This document shows, piece by piece, positions 38,465-48,189 of a stretch of DNA of 64,000 nt. The stretch spans positions 806,001 to 870,000 of the forward strand of contig NZ_JAICBX010000002.1 in assembly GCF_019492055.1 (NCBI RefSeq), in the 5' to 3' direction. How positions within the stretch are numbered: the stretch's first letter is position 1; every line of letters begins with the position of its first letter. A program made the position numbers and the translations under genes. The notes beneath the pieces are model-generated. The model made no database searches and was not told where the DNA came from. It was given only the letters and a program-made list of their open reading frames with translations. Source of the DNA: Flavimaribacter sediminis (GTDB lineage Bacteria > Pseudomonadota > Alphaproteobacteria > Rhizobiales > Rhizobiaceae).

Positions 38465-41295
38465 GACCGACCGCCGCGGCGCATCACCGGCGCGGGCGGC
38501 GCGATGATGCCGGCCGGCATCTTTTCGCGCATGTCGTCCTCGACGCCGGCGACGGCCGCTCTCAGACGCGCGATGATGTTGGCCTGCTTGTTTTCGTTGA
38601 CGATCTTGTGACCGACGAGATCGCGCACATAAAAGGTGTCGATCACCCGCTCGCCGAAGGTGGTGATGTGGGCCGAGCCGATATCGAGAGACAGATCCGA
38701 AAGCACAGCGGTCACATCCGACAGCAATCCGACGCGGTCGAGTCCCTCGATCTCGATAACCGTAAAATGATCGGACAGCGTGTTGCTGATCGAGACCTTG
38801 GGCGTGACTTTGAACGGCCGCGTCCGGCGCCTCCTGGTCTTTTTGGTCGCGATGACTTCGGGCAGGTACTTGCGGCCTGTGAGCACATCCTCGATGACCT
38901 TGCCGATGCGTTCGCCGCGACGCAATTCATCGCTGTCATCGTCGAATTCCCGGTTGATCATGATGGTGTCCAGGGCGCGTCCGTCGGTGGTCGTGAAGAC
39001 CTGAGCGTCGGCGATGTTCGCTCCGGCGGCCGCGCAGGCGCCGGCCACGACGGACAACAGCCGCGGATGGTCGGGCGCATAGATGGTGATCTCTGTGATG
39101 GCGTGAAAACAATAGGTGCGAACCATGGTCGCCAGCACCTTGTCTTCCTTCCGGGTTTCGCGGATGAACTCGGCGTGCCGGACCTGATCCTCCGTCGAAA
39201 CCGACAGGAGGTAGGGTTGATAATGCAGCTTGACGTAGTCGTCGCGTTCTTTCTTCGTCCAGCCGTCGAGTTCTTTTGCAAGCGCCGCGCGCGCATCCGC
39301 GGCGCGCTGACGGGCCGAAGCGGCGGTGAAGCCGCCTGTGAGCGTCAGTTCCGTTTCGCCATAAAGCGTGCGCAGGAGTTGGCCTTTCCAGCCGTTCCAG
39401 ACGCCCGGCCCGACGGCCCGGATATCGCATACCGTAAGGCACAAAAGCATTCGCAGGCGGTCGAGCGACTGCACCGTGTCCGCGAAATCGACAATCGTGC
39501 GACGATCGTGCAGGTCCCGGGTCTGTGCGACCAGCGACATGACCAGATGCTGTTCGATCAGCCAGGCCAGAAGATCGGTCTGTCCGCTGCTGAAGCCGAA
39601 GCGAGGCCCGAGCTTGCGCGCAATCCTGGCGCCTTCGACGGAATGATCTTCCGGACGGCCCTTGGCCACATCGTGCAGCAGGACGGCCGCATAGAGGACC
39701 TCTCGGTCCTTGATGTCCGGCATGATGCGAGCCACCAACGGATGCGAGCCTTCCTCCTCGCCGCGATCCAGCCGCGCAAGAATGCCCACCGCGCGGATGA
39801 GATGCTCGTCGACGGTGTAGTGGTGGTACATGTTGAACTGCATCATCGACACGATCTTGCCGAATTCGCGGATGAAGCGGCCGAGCACGCCGGCCTCGTT
39901 CATCCGCCGCAGGATCAGTTCCGGATCGCGGCGCGAGGTGAGGATGGAGAGGAACAGCCGGTTGGCCTCCTCGTTCTCCCGCAGCTCGGTCTTGATAAGC
40001 CCGTGCGAGCGGGTCACCAGCCTGAGCGCTTCCGGATGGAACTTGAGCTCGTGGATATCGGCCAGGTGAAACAGCCGGATCAGGTTGACCGGATCGCGCC
40101 GAAACACCTCGTCGTCCAGGACATTGATGCGGCCATGATCCTCGATGAAATCGGTCGTGCCGGGAATCTTCTTGGGCCGCTGCGAAAAGCGCCGCAGCAC
40201 GCGCCTGAGCGACGGGCTTTCCTTGGCTTGTTCGGCTTCCAGCGTGGAGCAGAAAATGCGCGTCAGGTCGCCAACGTCCTTGGCGACAAGGAAATAGTGC
40301 TTCATGAATCGCTCGACGGCCGAAAGGCCCGGGTGGTCTTGATAGCCGAGGCTCGCCGCGATTTCGCGCTGGATGTCGAATGTCAGCCTTTCCTCCGCCT
40401 TGCCGGTGAGAAAATGCATGTGGCAGCGCACCGCCCACAGAAAATCGCCCGACTTGTCGAACAGGTTCGCCTCGCGGCGCGACAGCACGCCGAGCTTGAC
40501 GAGGTCGCGCGACGCTGCGGCGTCATAGTGATACTTGGCAAGCCAGAACAGGGTCTGAAGGTCGCGCAGGCCGCCCTTGCCCTCCTTGATGTTCGGCTCG
40601 ACCAGATAGCGGCTGTCGCCGGCCTTGCGGTGGCGCGCATTGCGCTCGTCCAGCTTGGCGGCGATGAATTCACGCGTCGTGTTCTTCATCACGCTGCCTT
40701 CGAAGCGCTGCGCCATTTCGCTGTGCAGCTCCGGCGATCCGCAGATCAGCCGATGATCCAGAATGGCCGTGCGAATCGTCATGTCGGAGCGGGACAGACG
40801 GACGCATTCATCGATGTTGCGGGTGGCGTGGCCGACTTTGAAACCGAGATCCCACAACATGTAGAGAATGAATTCGACGACGCTCTCCGTCCAAGGCGTT
40901 TCCTTGTAGGGCAGCAGGAACAGGAGATCGATGTCGGAACCCGGCGCAAGCGTTGCGCGACCGTATCCGCCAACTGCGACGACCGACAGGTGTTCCGCGG
41001 TCGACGGATTGTCGACGCGAAATGCGTGCTTGACCGCGTAGTCGAATATGCCTGCGATGACGACGTCCTGGAACGCCGAAAGCCGCTGTGCGCACAGGAT
41101 CCCGCCGCCATCCTCGTCGAGCATGGCGCGGATCGTCTGGCGGCCTTCCCTGATCGTTTCCTTGACAAAGAGGAACAGCGCATTGCGGGCCGCCGGAGAG
41201 GCCGGATCGGGATGATCCTGCGCAATGGCCGTCAGCGCGCGCGCAAATCTTTCCGTCTCGATAATACGGTCTAGCTGAAGGTCTTTCGATGCCAT
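38461..41295 (-). CDS. glnD: [protein-PII] uridylyltransferase/uridylyl-removing enzyme
   Basis: A 944-residue bifunctional nitrogen sensor. The nucleotidyltransferase motif is [20 protein letters not shown] (about residues 108-127), the HD hydrolase domain has [17 protein letters not shown] (about 530), and two ACT domains at the C-terminus bind glutamine ([20 protein letters not shown], then [20 protein letters not shown]). It modifies PII proteins according to glutamine level and so controls GlnA and NtrBC. Its mRNA includes murJ, VOC and perhaps trpS downstream. In related genomes mutS usually lies beside it, but here mutS is 22 kb away. Confidence 0.98.
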   Translation of the reverse strand: MASKDLQLDRIIETERFARALTAIAQDHPDPASPAARNALFLFVKETIREGRQTIRAMLDEDGGGILCAQRLSAFQDVVIAGIFDYAVKHAFRVDNPSTAEHLSVVAVGGYGRATLAPGSDIDLLFLLPYKETPWTESVVEFILYMLWDLGFKVGHATRNIDECVRLSRSDMTIRTAILDHRLICGSPELHSEMAQRFEGSVMKNTTREFIAAKLDERNARHRKAGDSRYLVEPNIKEGKGGLRDLQTLFWLAKYHYDAAASRDLVKLGVLSRREANLFDKSGDFLWAVRCHMHFLTGKAEERLTFDIQREIAASLGYQDHPGLSAVERFMKHYFLVAKDVGDLTRIFCSTLEAEQAKESPSLRRVLRRFSQRPKKIPGTTDFIEDHGRINVLDDEVFRRDPVNLIRLFHLADIHELKFHPEALRLVTRSHGLIKTELRENEEANRLFLSILTSRRDPELILRRMNEAGVLGRFIREFGKIVSMMQFNMYHHYTVDEHLIRAVGILARLDRGEEEGSHPLVARIMPDIKDREVLYAAVLLHDVAKGRPEDHSVEGARIARKLGPRFGFSSGQTDLLAWLIEQHLVMSLVAQTRDLHDRRTIVDFADTVQSLDRLRMLLCLTVCDIRAVGPGVWNGWKGQLLRTLYGETELTLTGGFTAASARQRAADARAALAKELDGWTKKERDDYVKLHYQPYLLSVSTEDQVRHAEFIRETRKEDKVLATMVRTYCFHAITEITIYAPDHPRLLSVVAGACAAAGANIADAQVFTTTDGRALDTIMINREFDDDSDELRRGERIGKVIEDVLTGRKYLPEVIATKKTRRRRTRPFKVTPKVSISNTLSDHFTVIEIEGLDRVGLLSDVTAVLSDLSLDIGSAHITTFGERVIDTFYVRDLVGHKIVNENKQANIIARLRAAVAGVEDDMREKMPAGIIAPPAPVMRRGGRS

Positions 41296-41532
41296 GGGCG
41301 ACCGGTTTCACTTTCCTACTGCTGCGGGGGAATTGCTGTATACCGTTTTGCGACCGAGGGCCACCGGCAATCCGGATCAACAATCACCGCAGGGTTGCTA
41401 TAGATATTTTCGATGGATTGGCGGCAAGTATGTGTTTCCTATCGTGATTTGACGTTGTAAATCAGCCTGAATCGACAGATCGAAGGCTTGCCCGGTTACG
41501 CCGGCCCTTCGCTGCACCAGGAAAAGGCGTTC

Positions 41533-42447
41533 ATGATTACAGTACTCGGCTCGATCAATATGGACCTCATCGCCAAGGTCGAGCGGTTTCCGAAACCGGG
41601 GGAAACGGTAGGTGGAAAGGCCTTCTCGACCTCGGCCGGCGGCAAGGGCGCCAACCAGGCGCTGGCGGCGCGGCGCGCCGGAGCAGGCGTTGTGCTATAC
41701 GGCGCGGTCGGCAAGGATTCCTTCGCCGAACAGTCGCTGGAACTGCTGAGGGCCGAGAAGGTCAATCTCGAAGCCGTCCGCTCGGTCGACGATGTGACTG
41801 GCATCGCCATGATCCTCGTCAACGCCGAAGGAGAAAACCAGATCACCGTCGTGCCGGGGGCCAATGGCCGGCTTGACCGGATCGACGCGGCCTATGCGGT
41901 GCAGCAAATGAATCCTGGAGATCATCTGCTTTTGCAGATGGAAATCCCCGCCGATGCGCTGAGAACCGCGCTCACCAACGCCCGCAAGGCCGGTGTCTCC
42001 ACGTTGCTCAATCTTGCGCCCTTCACCGCCGAAGCTGCGGAGTTGGCCAAGCTCGCGGATATCCTCATCACCAACGAGACGGAATTCGCCGAATTGTGCG
42101 GCAAGTCCGAGCTTGCGACCGAAGAGCGCGACGCGGAACTTGCCAGGATGCACGAAGAGTCGGGCCAGACGATCGTCATCACGCTTGGCGCGGAGGGGGC
42201 CCTTGCCGCCCGGCACGGCCAGATCAGCCGCGTCGCGGCGATGGATGTCGAAACCATCGACACGGTGGGCGCCGGCGACACGTTCTGCGGCTATCTGGCC
42301 GCTGCGCTCGACAACGGCATGGAGATCGGCTCGGCCCTGCAGCGCGCGACCATCGCCGGGAGCCTCGCCTGCATGCACGAAGGCGCGCAGCCGGCTATCC
42401 CCGCCGCCAGCGATGTCGACGCCGCGCTCGAGATTTTCGTTCTGTAA
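41533..42447 (+). CDS. rbsK: ribokinase
   Basis: A 304-residue PfkB-family sugar kinase. The N-terminal sugar-binding motif is GSINMDLIAKVERFPKPGET and GGKGANQALAARRAG; the C-terminal ATP/anion-hole motif is DTVGAGDTFCGYLAAAL with the catalytic Asp. It phosphorylates ribose at C5. The ATG at 41533 has AGGAAAAGG upstream; an earlier in-frame ATG adds 15 residues ahead of the kinase fold. It converges with the nucleoside hydrolase (9 bp apart), whose ribose product it could use. Confidence 0.92.
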   Translation: MITVLGSINMDLIAKVERFPKPGETVGGKAFSTSAGGKGANQALAARRAGAGVVLYGAVGKDSFAEQSLELLRAEKVNLEAVRSVDDVTGIAMILVNAEGENQITVVPGANGRLDRIDAAYAVQQMNPGDHLLLQMEIPADALRTALTNARKAGVSTLLNLAPFTAEAAELAKLADILITNETEFAELCGKSELATEERDAELARMHEESGQTIVITLGAEGALAARHGQISRVAAMDVETIDTVGAGDTFCGYLAAALDNGMEIGSALQRATIAGSLACMHEGAQPAIPAASDVDAALEIFVL

Positions 42448-42456
42448 CGGTTTCGC

Positions 42457-43401
42457 CTAAAGCCGCGCGAGATGCTCGGTCAGGAGGGCGTAAAAGCCGT
42501 CCGCGTCGACATCACGGATGACCAGCGCATTGTGCCGACGGTCGGTGACCTGCCACCAGTCGACGACCGTCATGCCCTCCGTCAGCGGTGACGCGGTCTC
42601 GATCTCGACATTGCACTGGCGCCCGGAAAACAACTCCGGCTTCAGGAGCCAGGCGATCACTGTCGGGTCATGCAGCGGACCGCCGTCCGTGCCGTATTTG
42701 GCCTCGTCGTAGCGCTCGAAGAATTCCAGCAGTTCGACGGCCGCCTTCGAAACCGGCGTGCCGAGCCTGTGGATCGCCTGCAGGCGCGAACGGGTCGTCA
42801 GGCACTGATGAGTGACGTCGAGCGGCATCATGGTGATCGGCGCGCGTGAGGCGAAGACGGCGGCCGCGGCCATCGGATCGACATAGATGTTGAACTCGGC
42901 CGCCGGCGTAATGTTGCCGCCCTCGAAGAAGCCGCCGCCCATCATAACGATACGGCCGATCCTGTCGGCTATTTCCGGCGCGCGCTGCAGCGCCATGGCG
43001 ATATTCGTGAGCGGGCCGAGCGTGCAGAGCGTCACCTCTCCCGGCGGATGCGCAAGCAGCGTTTCGATAATGAAATCGACGGCGTGGCCCGGCTGCAACG
43101 GCATCGTCGGCTCAGGGAGATCCGGCCCGTCCAGGCCCGTCTTGCCGTGGACATTCTCAGCCGTGACCAGCGGCCGGTCTGTCGGTTCGCTGGCGCCGGC
43201 GAATACCCGTATGTCGGTTCGTCCGGCAAGTTCGCAGACCTTGCGGGCGTTGACGCTGGTGAGCGCCAGCGGCACGTTGCCGGCCACCGCCGTGACGCCC
43301 AGCACCTCCAGCCTGTCGCTGGCGAATGCCAGAAGCATGGCCAGCGCGTCGTCCTGTCCGGGATCGGTGTCGATGATGATTTTCTGAACGGTATCCTGCA
43401 T
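42457..43401 (-). CDS. nucleoside hydrolase (inosine/uridine-preferring type)
   Basis: A 314-residue calcium-dependent N-ribohydrolase. The metal site is IIIDTDPGQDDALAMLLA near the N-terminus, and the central block VTLCTLGPLTNIAMAL and the later AEFNIYVDPMAAAAVF are typical of the IunH family. It cleaves ribonucleosides to base and ribose. The ATG at 43401 has GGGGAG upstream. The neighbouring ribokinase gene faces it. Confidence 0.92.
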   Translation of the reverse strand: MQDTVQKIIIDTDPGQDDALAMLLAFASDRLEVLGVTAVAGNVPLALTSVNARKVCELAGRTDIRVFAGASEPTDRPLVTAENVHGKTGLDGPDLPEPTMPLQPGHAVDFIIETLLAHPPGEVTLCTLGPLTNIAMALQRAPEIADRIGRIVMMGGGFFEGGNITPAAEFNIYVDPMAAAAVFASRAPITMMPLDVTHQCLTTRSRLQAIHRLGTPVSKAAVELLEFFERYDEAKYGTDGGPLHDPTVIAWLLKPELFSGRQCNVEIETASPLTEGMTVVDWWQVTDRRHNALVIRDVDADGFYALLTEHLARL

Positions 43402-43575
43402 GCGGCTCCCCAAAATATCGCGCGACTATGGGCCCGGGCCGACCCGAAAGGCAAGCGCGGCCTGGCGGAAATTCAGCTGATCCCGCGCAGTTGCGCAACG
43501 CGCACTGATTGGATTTGGAGCACCGTCGCTATATTGTGGCTTTTGGCGTATTCGCCAAAGGAAACGGGGAGGCCA

Positions 43576-44973
43576 ATGACAGAAGATGAAGTGATCGCGA
43601 CTTTCAAGCGGCAGCACGCGCTCTCGCGCGTTGAAGCAGCGCCCGACGCAAAGGCGCGCCGCCGGGCGCTGACGACGCTAGAAAAGCTGCTGCTGGATAA
43701 TGGCGAGGTCATCGCAACGGCGATTTCCGAGGATTTTCGCGGACGCGCCCGCGCGGAAACCGAGATGCTGGAGATTGTTCCAACGGCGCGCGGCATCCGC
43801 CATGCGCGGCGCAAGGTGGCCCGATGGATGCGGCCGGAACGCCGCTCCGTCGATCTCGCCCTGCATCCGGCGCGCGCGTGGGTGCGCTATGAACCGGTCG
43901 GCGTGGTCGGGATCATCTCGCCCTGGAACTATCCCCTGTTCCTGGCCCTCGGGCCGCTTTGCAATGCGCTTGCAGCCGGAAACAGGGCCATGATCAAGCC
44001 CTCGGAACTGACGCCCGCATTCTCCGAACTTCTGAAACGCCTTATCGCCGAGCATTTTGCGCCGGAGCAGGTCGCGGTCGTGACCGGCGGCGTGGAAACC
44101 GCGCAAATCTTTTCAGGTCTCGCCTTCGATCACCTTCTCTTCACCGGATCGACGAATGTCGGACGTCAGGTGATGCAGGCGGCTGCAAAGAACCTGACGC
44201 CGGTCACTCTCGAGCTCGGCGGCAAATCGCCGGCGATCGTCGCGCCGGGCTATCCGATCGACAAGGCGGCGCGCTCGATCGCCTTGGGAAAATTCGCCAA
44301 TGCCGGGCAGACCTGCATTGCGCCAGACTATGCGCTGGCGCCCGCCGGATCCGTCGAGGATCTGGCGAAGGCCGTGCTTGCGCGAGCGAAGAAATCCTAT
44401 CCGGGCATCGCCGACAACGAGCAATACACGTCCATCGTCTCGGACCGGCATCGCCAAAGGCTGGTCTCGGCGCTCGACGAAGCCGCGGCCGCCGGCGCCA
44501 CTGTGAAGAGCCATGAACCGCAGGGCGACAACTCCCCTAAGATCGCGCCGACGGTCGTCATCGGCGCGCCCGCCGACGGCGTGCTGATGAGCGAAGAGAT
44601 CTTCGGCCCGATCCTGCCGATCGTTCCCTACGAGACGCTGGACGAGGCGATCGCCTTTGTGACGGCGCGTGACCGGCCTCTGGCGCTGTACCTGTTCTCC
44701 GACGACCGGGCGGAACAGGAGAAAGTTCTGTCGGGCGCAATTTCGGGAGGCGTGACGCTGAACGGAACGCTGCTGCACGCAGCGCAGGATTCCCTGCCGT
44801 TCGGCGGCATAGGTCCGAGCGGCGTCGGCGCCTATCATGGCCTGGAGGGCTTTCGCCGCTTCAGCCATGTGCGCGGCGTCCACAAGGTGGGCTTCATCAA
44901 CATGTTCGAACGCGTGGGACCGCCATGGGGCTGGCTCAGTTCGGCCATGGGACGGTTTCTCGCGCGCTACTGA
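43576..44973 (+). CDS. aldehyde dehydrogenase, coniferyl-aldehyde-dehydrogenase-like
   Basis: A 465-residue ALDH. The catalytic Cys is in FANAGQTCIAPDYAL, the general-base Glu in VTLELGGKSPAIV, and the cofactor loop is FTGSTNVGRQVM. The C-terminal region ending near the membrane-like LSSAMGRFLARY, and the APDYAL variant after the Cys, are typical of the coniferyl aldehyde dehydrogenase (CalB) branch. Substrate remains a guess: aromatic or fatty aldehydes. GGGGAGG lies 4-5 bases before the ATG. The divergent nucleoside hydrolase is unrelated in function. Confidence 0.88.
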   Translation: MTEDEVIATFKRQHALSRVEAAPDAKARRRALTTLEKLLLDNGEVIATAISEDFRGRARAETEMLEIVPTARGIRHARRKVARWMRPERRSVDLALHPARAWVRYEPVGVVGIISPWNYPLFLALGPLCNALAAGNRAMIKPSELTPAFSELLKRLIAEHFAPEQVAVVTGGVETAQIFSGLAFDHLLFTGSTNVGRQVMQAAAKNLTPVTLELGGKSPAIVAPGYPIDKAARSIALGKFANAGQTCIAPDYALAPAGSVEDLAKAVLARAKKSYPGIADNEQYTSIVSDRHRQRLVSALDEAAAAGATVKSHEPQGDNSPKIAPTVVIGAPADGVLMSEEIFGPILPIVPYETLDEAIAFVTARDRPLALYLFSDDRAEQEKVLSGAISGGVTLNGTLLHAAQDSLPFGGIGPSGVGAYHGLEGFRRFSHVRGVHKVGFINMFERVGPPWGWLSSAMGRFLARY

Positions 44974-45032
44974 ACGGGCGCCCCGCAACCACTGCGCTTG
45001 CCTGCGCGGAACACGACTGATATGGGGCGGAC

Positions 45033-45953
45033 ATGACCGTTCGGCCCGCCGTATCTTCTTCTTCGACCGGAACCCTTCTTGCAACGTTCGGCGTCATCGT
45101 CGCGGCGATCGGCTTCGGGACGGTGCCGTTCTTCGCGCGTTCGCTGACCGACGAGGGCATGGCCCCGCACGCGGTCGCCTTCTACCGCTTCGCCTTTACT
45201 GCGATAGCGCTTCTGCCAACGCTTATCCTGCCCCGCGTCCTGTGGCGGACGATCGCCTGGGGCATCGGCGCGGGCATTGTGATGGGCGTCGGCTGGGTCG
45301 GCTATGTCCGGGCGATCGAAGTGGCGCCGGTTTCGACGGCCGGCGTTCTCTACATGACCTATCCGGTCTTCACCCTGGTGATCGCCAGGGTCATGTTCGG
45401 CGACGTCCCTACCCGTCGCGCAATCCTGGCCGCGCTTCTCATCATTGCGGCGGCGGTGATCGCGACGTCGCCGGGGGCGATCGCCAAAGAGCATATTCCG
45501 GCGCTGATCATCTCGCTCGCCGCTCCGTTCGGCTTCGGTTTCGGCATCAATGTTCTCGTTCACAAATTGACGCCGCTGCCGACGCTGCCGCGGATCGCCT
45601 GCATCACGCTCGGATCGGTGATCGGTCTGACCCCGCTGATGCTCGCCACTCCCGTGTCGGAGATATTGCCCGCCAACGAAACCGGCTGGCTGCTGGTCGC
45701 CGCCATCACCGCCGTCACGGCGTTTATCCCGCAGCTCCTCTACACGGTCTGCGCGCCTGTGATCGGCACCGCCCGCACCGCCGTCGCCGGCAGCGTCGAG
45801 TTGCCGACCATGTTTCTCGTCGGATGGTTCACGCTCGCCGAACCGGTCGGGCCGATGCAGTGGGCGGCCTGCGGCCTGGTGATTGCCGCCATTATCCTGA
45901 CGCCGAGCAGGATCACCCGCAACGTCTCGGTCAATATCGCCGCGCGCTCCTAG
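45033..45953 (+). CDS. DMT family permease (two EamA domains)
   Basis: A 306-residue ten-helix permease, second of its type in the window and not a close copy of the one at 6.6 kb. EamA repeat 1 has AIEVAPVSTAGVLYMTYPVF; repeat 2 has GTARTAVAGSVELPTMFLVG. It starts 59 bp after the aldehyde dehydrogenase stop and may share its transcript. Substrate is unknown. Confidence 0.85.
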   Translation: MTVRPAVSSSSTGTLLATFGVIVAAIGFGTVPFFARSLTDEGMAPHAVAFYRFAFTAIALLPTLILPRVLWRTIAWGIGAGIVMGVGWVGYVRAIEVAPVSTAGVLYMTYPVFTLVIARVMFGDVPTRRAILAALLIIAAAVIATSPGAIAKEHIPALIISLAAPFGFGFGINVLVHKLTPLPTLPRIACITLGSVIGLTPLMLATPVSEILPANETGWLLVAAITAVTAFIPQLLYTVCAPVIGTARTAVAGSVELPTMFLVGWFTLAEPVGPMQWAACGLVIAAIILTPSRITRNVSVNIAARS

Positions 45954-45987
45954 ACAATCGGACCGATGGAGGCGTTTCGGCTTTCAT

Positions 45988-46016
45988 GTTGGCAAAGCCG
46001 GATGGCGACCCCATAT
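45988..46016 (+). promoter_or_regulatory. RpoH (sigma-32)-type promoter of hsp20
   Basis: GTTG (45988-45991), 18-bp spacer, CCCATAT (46010-46016), then TAG. This agrees with the alphaproteobacterial heat-shock pattern CTTG-N17/18-CYTATNTnnG except for two bases. Transcription would begin near 46021-46024, just before the two leader hairpins. Confidence 0.6.
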
Positions 46017-46025
46017 TAGGGCAAG

Positions 46026-46081
46026 CGAAACGCTGCGAGCAGGTTTCGTCTTACAAGTCGCTTGAAGCAAGGACCGAAATG
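46026..46081 (+). promoter_or_regulatory. ROSE-type RNA thermometer in the hsp20 leader
   Basis: Two hairpins fill the short leader. The first (46026-46048) pairs CGAAAC with GTTTCG and CTG with CAG around a CGAG loop, leaving one bulged G. The second (46057-46074) pairs GTC-(G)-CTTG with CAAG-GAC around AAG; its 3' arm contains the ribosome-binding site AAGGA. The 5' arm contains TCGCT, matching the ROSE consensus U(U/C)GCU opposite the Shine-Dalgarno sequence, again with a bulged G. This is the known design of rhizobial ROSE elements, which open on heating. Pairing is seen; the function is inferred from that family. Confidence 0.75.
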
Positions 46082-46510
46082 ACAATGTCTCGAATGACGC
46101 CGTTTTCAAGCCCGCTGATGCTTGGCTTCGACACGATGGAAAAGACCCTTGAGCGGATCGCCAAGGGCAGCGACGGCTACCCGCCATACAACATAGAACG
46201 GTTGATGGAGGATGGTTCCCCCACCCAGAAGCTGCGAATTACGCTTGCAGTCGCAGGGTTTTCGCGCGACGAGCTCGACGTGAGCCTGCAGGAGAACCAG
46301 CTTGTCATTCGCGGCCAGCAGGTCGATTCCCAGGAGCGGGACTATCTCTACCGGGGAATAGCGGCGCGGCAGTTCCAGAAAAGCTTCATGCTCGCCGACG
46401 GAATGCAGGTGTTGAGCGCCGAACTGAAAAACGGACTTCTGGCCATCGATCTGGCGAAGCCGGAACCGGAACGTTACGTCAAGAAAATCGATATCTCCGT
46501 CACGGATTGA
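46079..46510 (+). CDS. Hsp20/IbpA-type small heat-shock protein
   Basis: A 143-residue alpha-crystallin protein. The domain runs from about residue 38 to 130, with KLRITLAVAGFSRDELDVSL, then VIRGQQ, YRGIAARQFQKSFMLADGMQ and the closing GLLAIDL. The C-terminal IxI-like end is KKIDISV. It holds unfolding proteins for refolding by DnaK. The ATG at 46079 follows AAGGA by five bases inside a thermometer-like hairpin, under an RpoH-type promoter. A DUF1150 gene follows and is probably cotranscribed. Confidence 0.93.
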   Translation: MTMSRMTPFSSPLMLGFDTMEKTLERIAKGSDGYPPYNIERLMEDGSPTQKLRITLAVAGFSRDELDVSLQENQLVIRGQQVDSQERDYLYRGIAARQFQKSFMLADGMQVLSAELKNGLLAIDLAKPEPERYVKKIDISVTD

Positions 46511-46593
46511 TCCGTCTATGGAGCATCGCAAACGGAACCTTTGCGCCGGGCCGTCAGGCAGGAGCGAATGTCGCCGAACAAGGAGTTAGAGTG

Positions 46594-46851
46594 ATGTTGG
46601 AAGAAAAGAACACAATCCGGATCAGCAAGGACGAACTGGCGCATCTTGGCGAAGGCCAGGTCGGCTATGTGCGCAAGATGACATCCGATGAACTGATCGA
46701 GCGCTTTCCGGGCGCTGCAGATCTGCAGGCGGGCCTCAATCTCTGGGCCCTGTTCGCCGCAAACGGCACCCCGATCATGCTGAGCGACGATGCGTCGACG
46801 CCCTATGTGACGGCGGCTGAAAACCAGCTGAACACCGTCAGCGTTCACTAA
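46594..46851 (+). CDS. DUF1150 family protein
   Basis: An 85-residue protein of the alphaproteobacterial DUF1150 family: IRISKDELAHLGEGQVGYVR, then KMTSDELIERFP and GLNLWALFAANGTPIMLSDD. No function is known; relatives typically follow an hsp20 gene, as here (83-bp gap). The ATG at 46594 has AAGGAG eight bases upstream. It is soluble and shows no signal or membrane segment. Confidence 0.88.
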   Translation: MLEEKNTIRISKDELAHLGEGQVGYVRKMTSDELIERFPGAADLQAGLNLWALFAANGTPIMLSDDASTPYVTAAENQLNTVSVH

Positions 46852-46852
46852 A

Positions 46853-46873
46853 GGCCGGCAATCTGCGCCGGCC
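46853..46873. terminator. hairpin between the convergent DUF1150 and ptsN genes
   Basis: GGCCGGC-AATCTGC-GCCGGCC, a perfect 7-bp stem filling most of the 28-bp gap. There is no T-run on either side, so it may stop or protect transcripts from both directions only weakly. Confidence 0.4.
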
Positions 46874-46879
46874 GCGCCG

Positions 46880-47344
46880 TCAGGCCGCGTGCGACGCCGG
46901 AGTGTCGGTCAGGAACGTGTAAATCGCAGTCGCGGAATCCGTTGCGCGCAGCTTGGCGACCGTCTCTCCGTCGCGCAGCAGGCGCGCGATGCGCGACAGC
47001 GCCTTCAGATGGTCTGCGCCAGCGCCTTCCGGCGCGAGCAGAAGGAAAACCAGATCGACGGGCTGATCGTCAAGCGCCTCGAACTCCACCGGAGCGTTGA
47101 GGCGCGCAAAAACGCCGATGATCTTGTTGATCGACGTCAGCTTGCCGTGCGGGATGGCGACGCCATTGCCGACGCCGGTGGAGCCAAGCCGTTCGCGCTG
47201 CAAAATCACGTCGAAGATCTCGCGTTCGGACAGACCCGTCACCTCGGCCGCCTTGGCGGCCAGTTCCTGCAGCAATTGTTTTTTCGAATTCACCTTGAGC
47301 GCGGGGATAACAGCTTCCTGTACAATCAAATCCGCAAGCGACAT
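46880..47344 (-). CDS. ptsN: nitrogen-regulatory phosphotransferase protein EIIA-Ntr
   Basis: A 154-residue EIIA of the nitrogen PTS. The phosphorylated His is in GVAIPHGKLTSINK at about residue 66. It receives phosphate from PtsP/NPr and regulates potassium transport and stress responses rather than sugar uptake. It lies downstream of hpf, the classic rpoN-hpf-ptsN order, separated by a terminator-like hairpin. Confidence 0.95.
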   Translation of the reverse strand: MSLADLIVQEAVIPALKVNSKKQLLQELAAKAAEVTGLSEREIFDVILQRERLGSTGVGNGVAIPHGKLTSINKIIGVFARLNAPVEFEALDDQPVDLVFLLLAPEGAGADHLKALSRIARLLRDGETVAKLRATDSATAIYTFLTDTPASHAA

Positions 47345-47367
47345 CTCGTGTTCCTCGAATGTCTTTC

Positions 47368-47396
47368 AAACAAAGGGGCCTGCCGCCGCAGGCCCG
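47368..47396 (-). terminator. hairpin after hpf
   Basis: Reverse strand: GGGCCTGC-GGCG-GCAGGCCC, then CTTTGTTTG. The stem is perfect and the T-run moderate. It lies between hpf and ptsN and probably lowers read-through. Confidence 0.65.
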
Positions 47397-47409
47397 GCGC
47401 AATTACGCA

Positions 47410-47979
47410 TCAACCGTTGTCAGCGGTGTCGACCCAACCAATATTGCCATCTGCCCTGCGATAGACCACGCTGATGCCGTCATTGGCGGCATTGCGGAAA
47501 ACAAGCACCGGGCTGTCCGTCATGTCGAGGGCCATAACGGCGCCGGCGACGGTCATGGTTTTCAGGACCTTTGAGGATTCAGCCACAATGGCGGGCGCAT
47601 AGTCTTCAGGGACTTCGTTGTCATCGTCAGGCACCGAATCCATGATCCGGTAGGCGATTTCGAAACCGTTCTGCTGATTGCCGGCGTGATGGTCCTTCAG
47701 ACGCCGCTTGTAGCGGCGGAGCCGCTTCTCGAGACGTTCGGCCGCCGCGTCGAAACTTGCCTGGGGTTCCAGCGCCTGACCCGTCGCCTGCAGGGACGTC
47801 CCGGTATCGAGATGGATGAGACAATCGGCCGAAAACCGCGATCCCGACTTTTCAATGGTCACCTGGCTTGAGTAGCCGCCATCAAAATATTTCGAAACGG
47901 CGTCGCCGATACGATCTTCTATCCGGGTACGGAAGGCGTCACCGACTTCCATATGTTTGCCCGATACTCGAACTGTCAT
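47410..47979 (-). CDS. hpf: ribosome hibernation promoting factor, long form
   Basis: A 189-residue long-type HPF (RaiA family). Residues about 1-105 are the S30AE domain (MTVRVSGKHMEVGDAFRTRI, then YFDGGYSSQVTIEKSG). A linker leads to the C-terminal dimerisation domain (about 130-185; ALDMTDSPVLVFRNAANDGI). Long forms pair 70S ribosomes into 100S dimers in stationary phase. The ATG at 47979 was chosen over a TTG three codons earlier because it gives the family's usual N-terminus. Confidence 0.94.
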   Translation of the reverse strand: MTVRVSGKHMEVGDAFRTRIEDRIGDAVSKYFDGGYSSQVTIEKSGSRFSADCLIHLDTGTSLQATGQALEPQASFDAAAERLEKRLRRYKRRLKDHHAGNQQNGFEIAYRIMDSVPDDDNEVPEDYAPAIVAESSKVLKTMTVAGAVMALDMTDSPVLVFRNAANDGISVVYRRADGNIGWVDTADNG

Positions 47980-48189
47980 TCCATGCAACCCTTCTTTGTT
48001 CAGGCGGTGTCAGCTTATAAGAGTCTGCGATGCCATCCAAGACGGTTGGCGATCAAATTCGATCTTACAGGAATTGGCTGTGCAAAACGTCGACACCCTT
48101 ACCGGCCGTTTTAACCCTCGACCGGACGACGCGGCGGATGTATTCCCTGCCGGATCAAATGTCAATGGCGCGGGCGGAAACGGCCGAGT

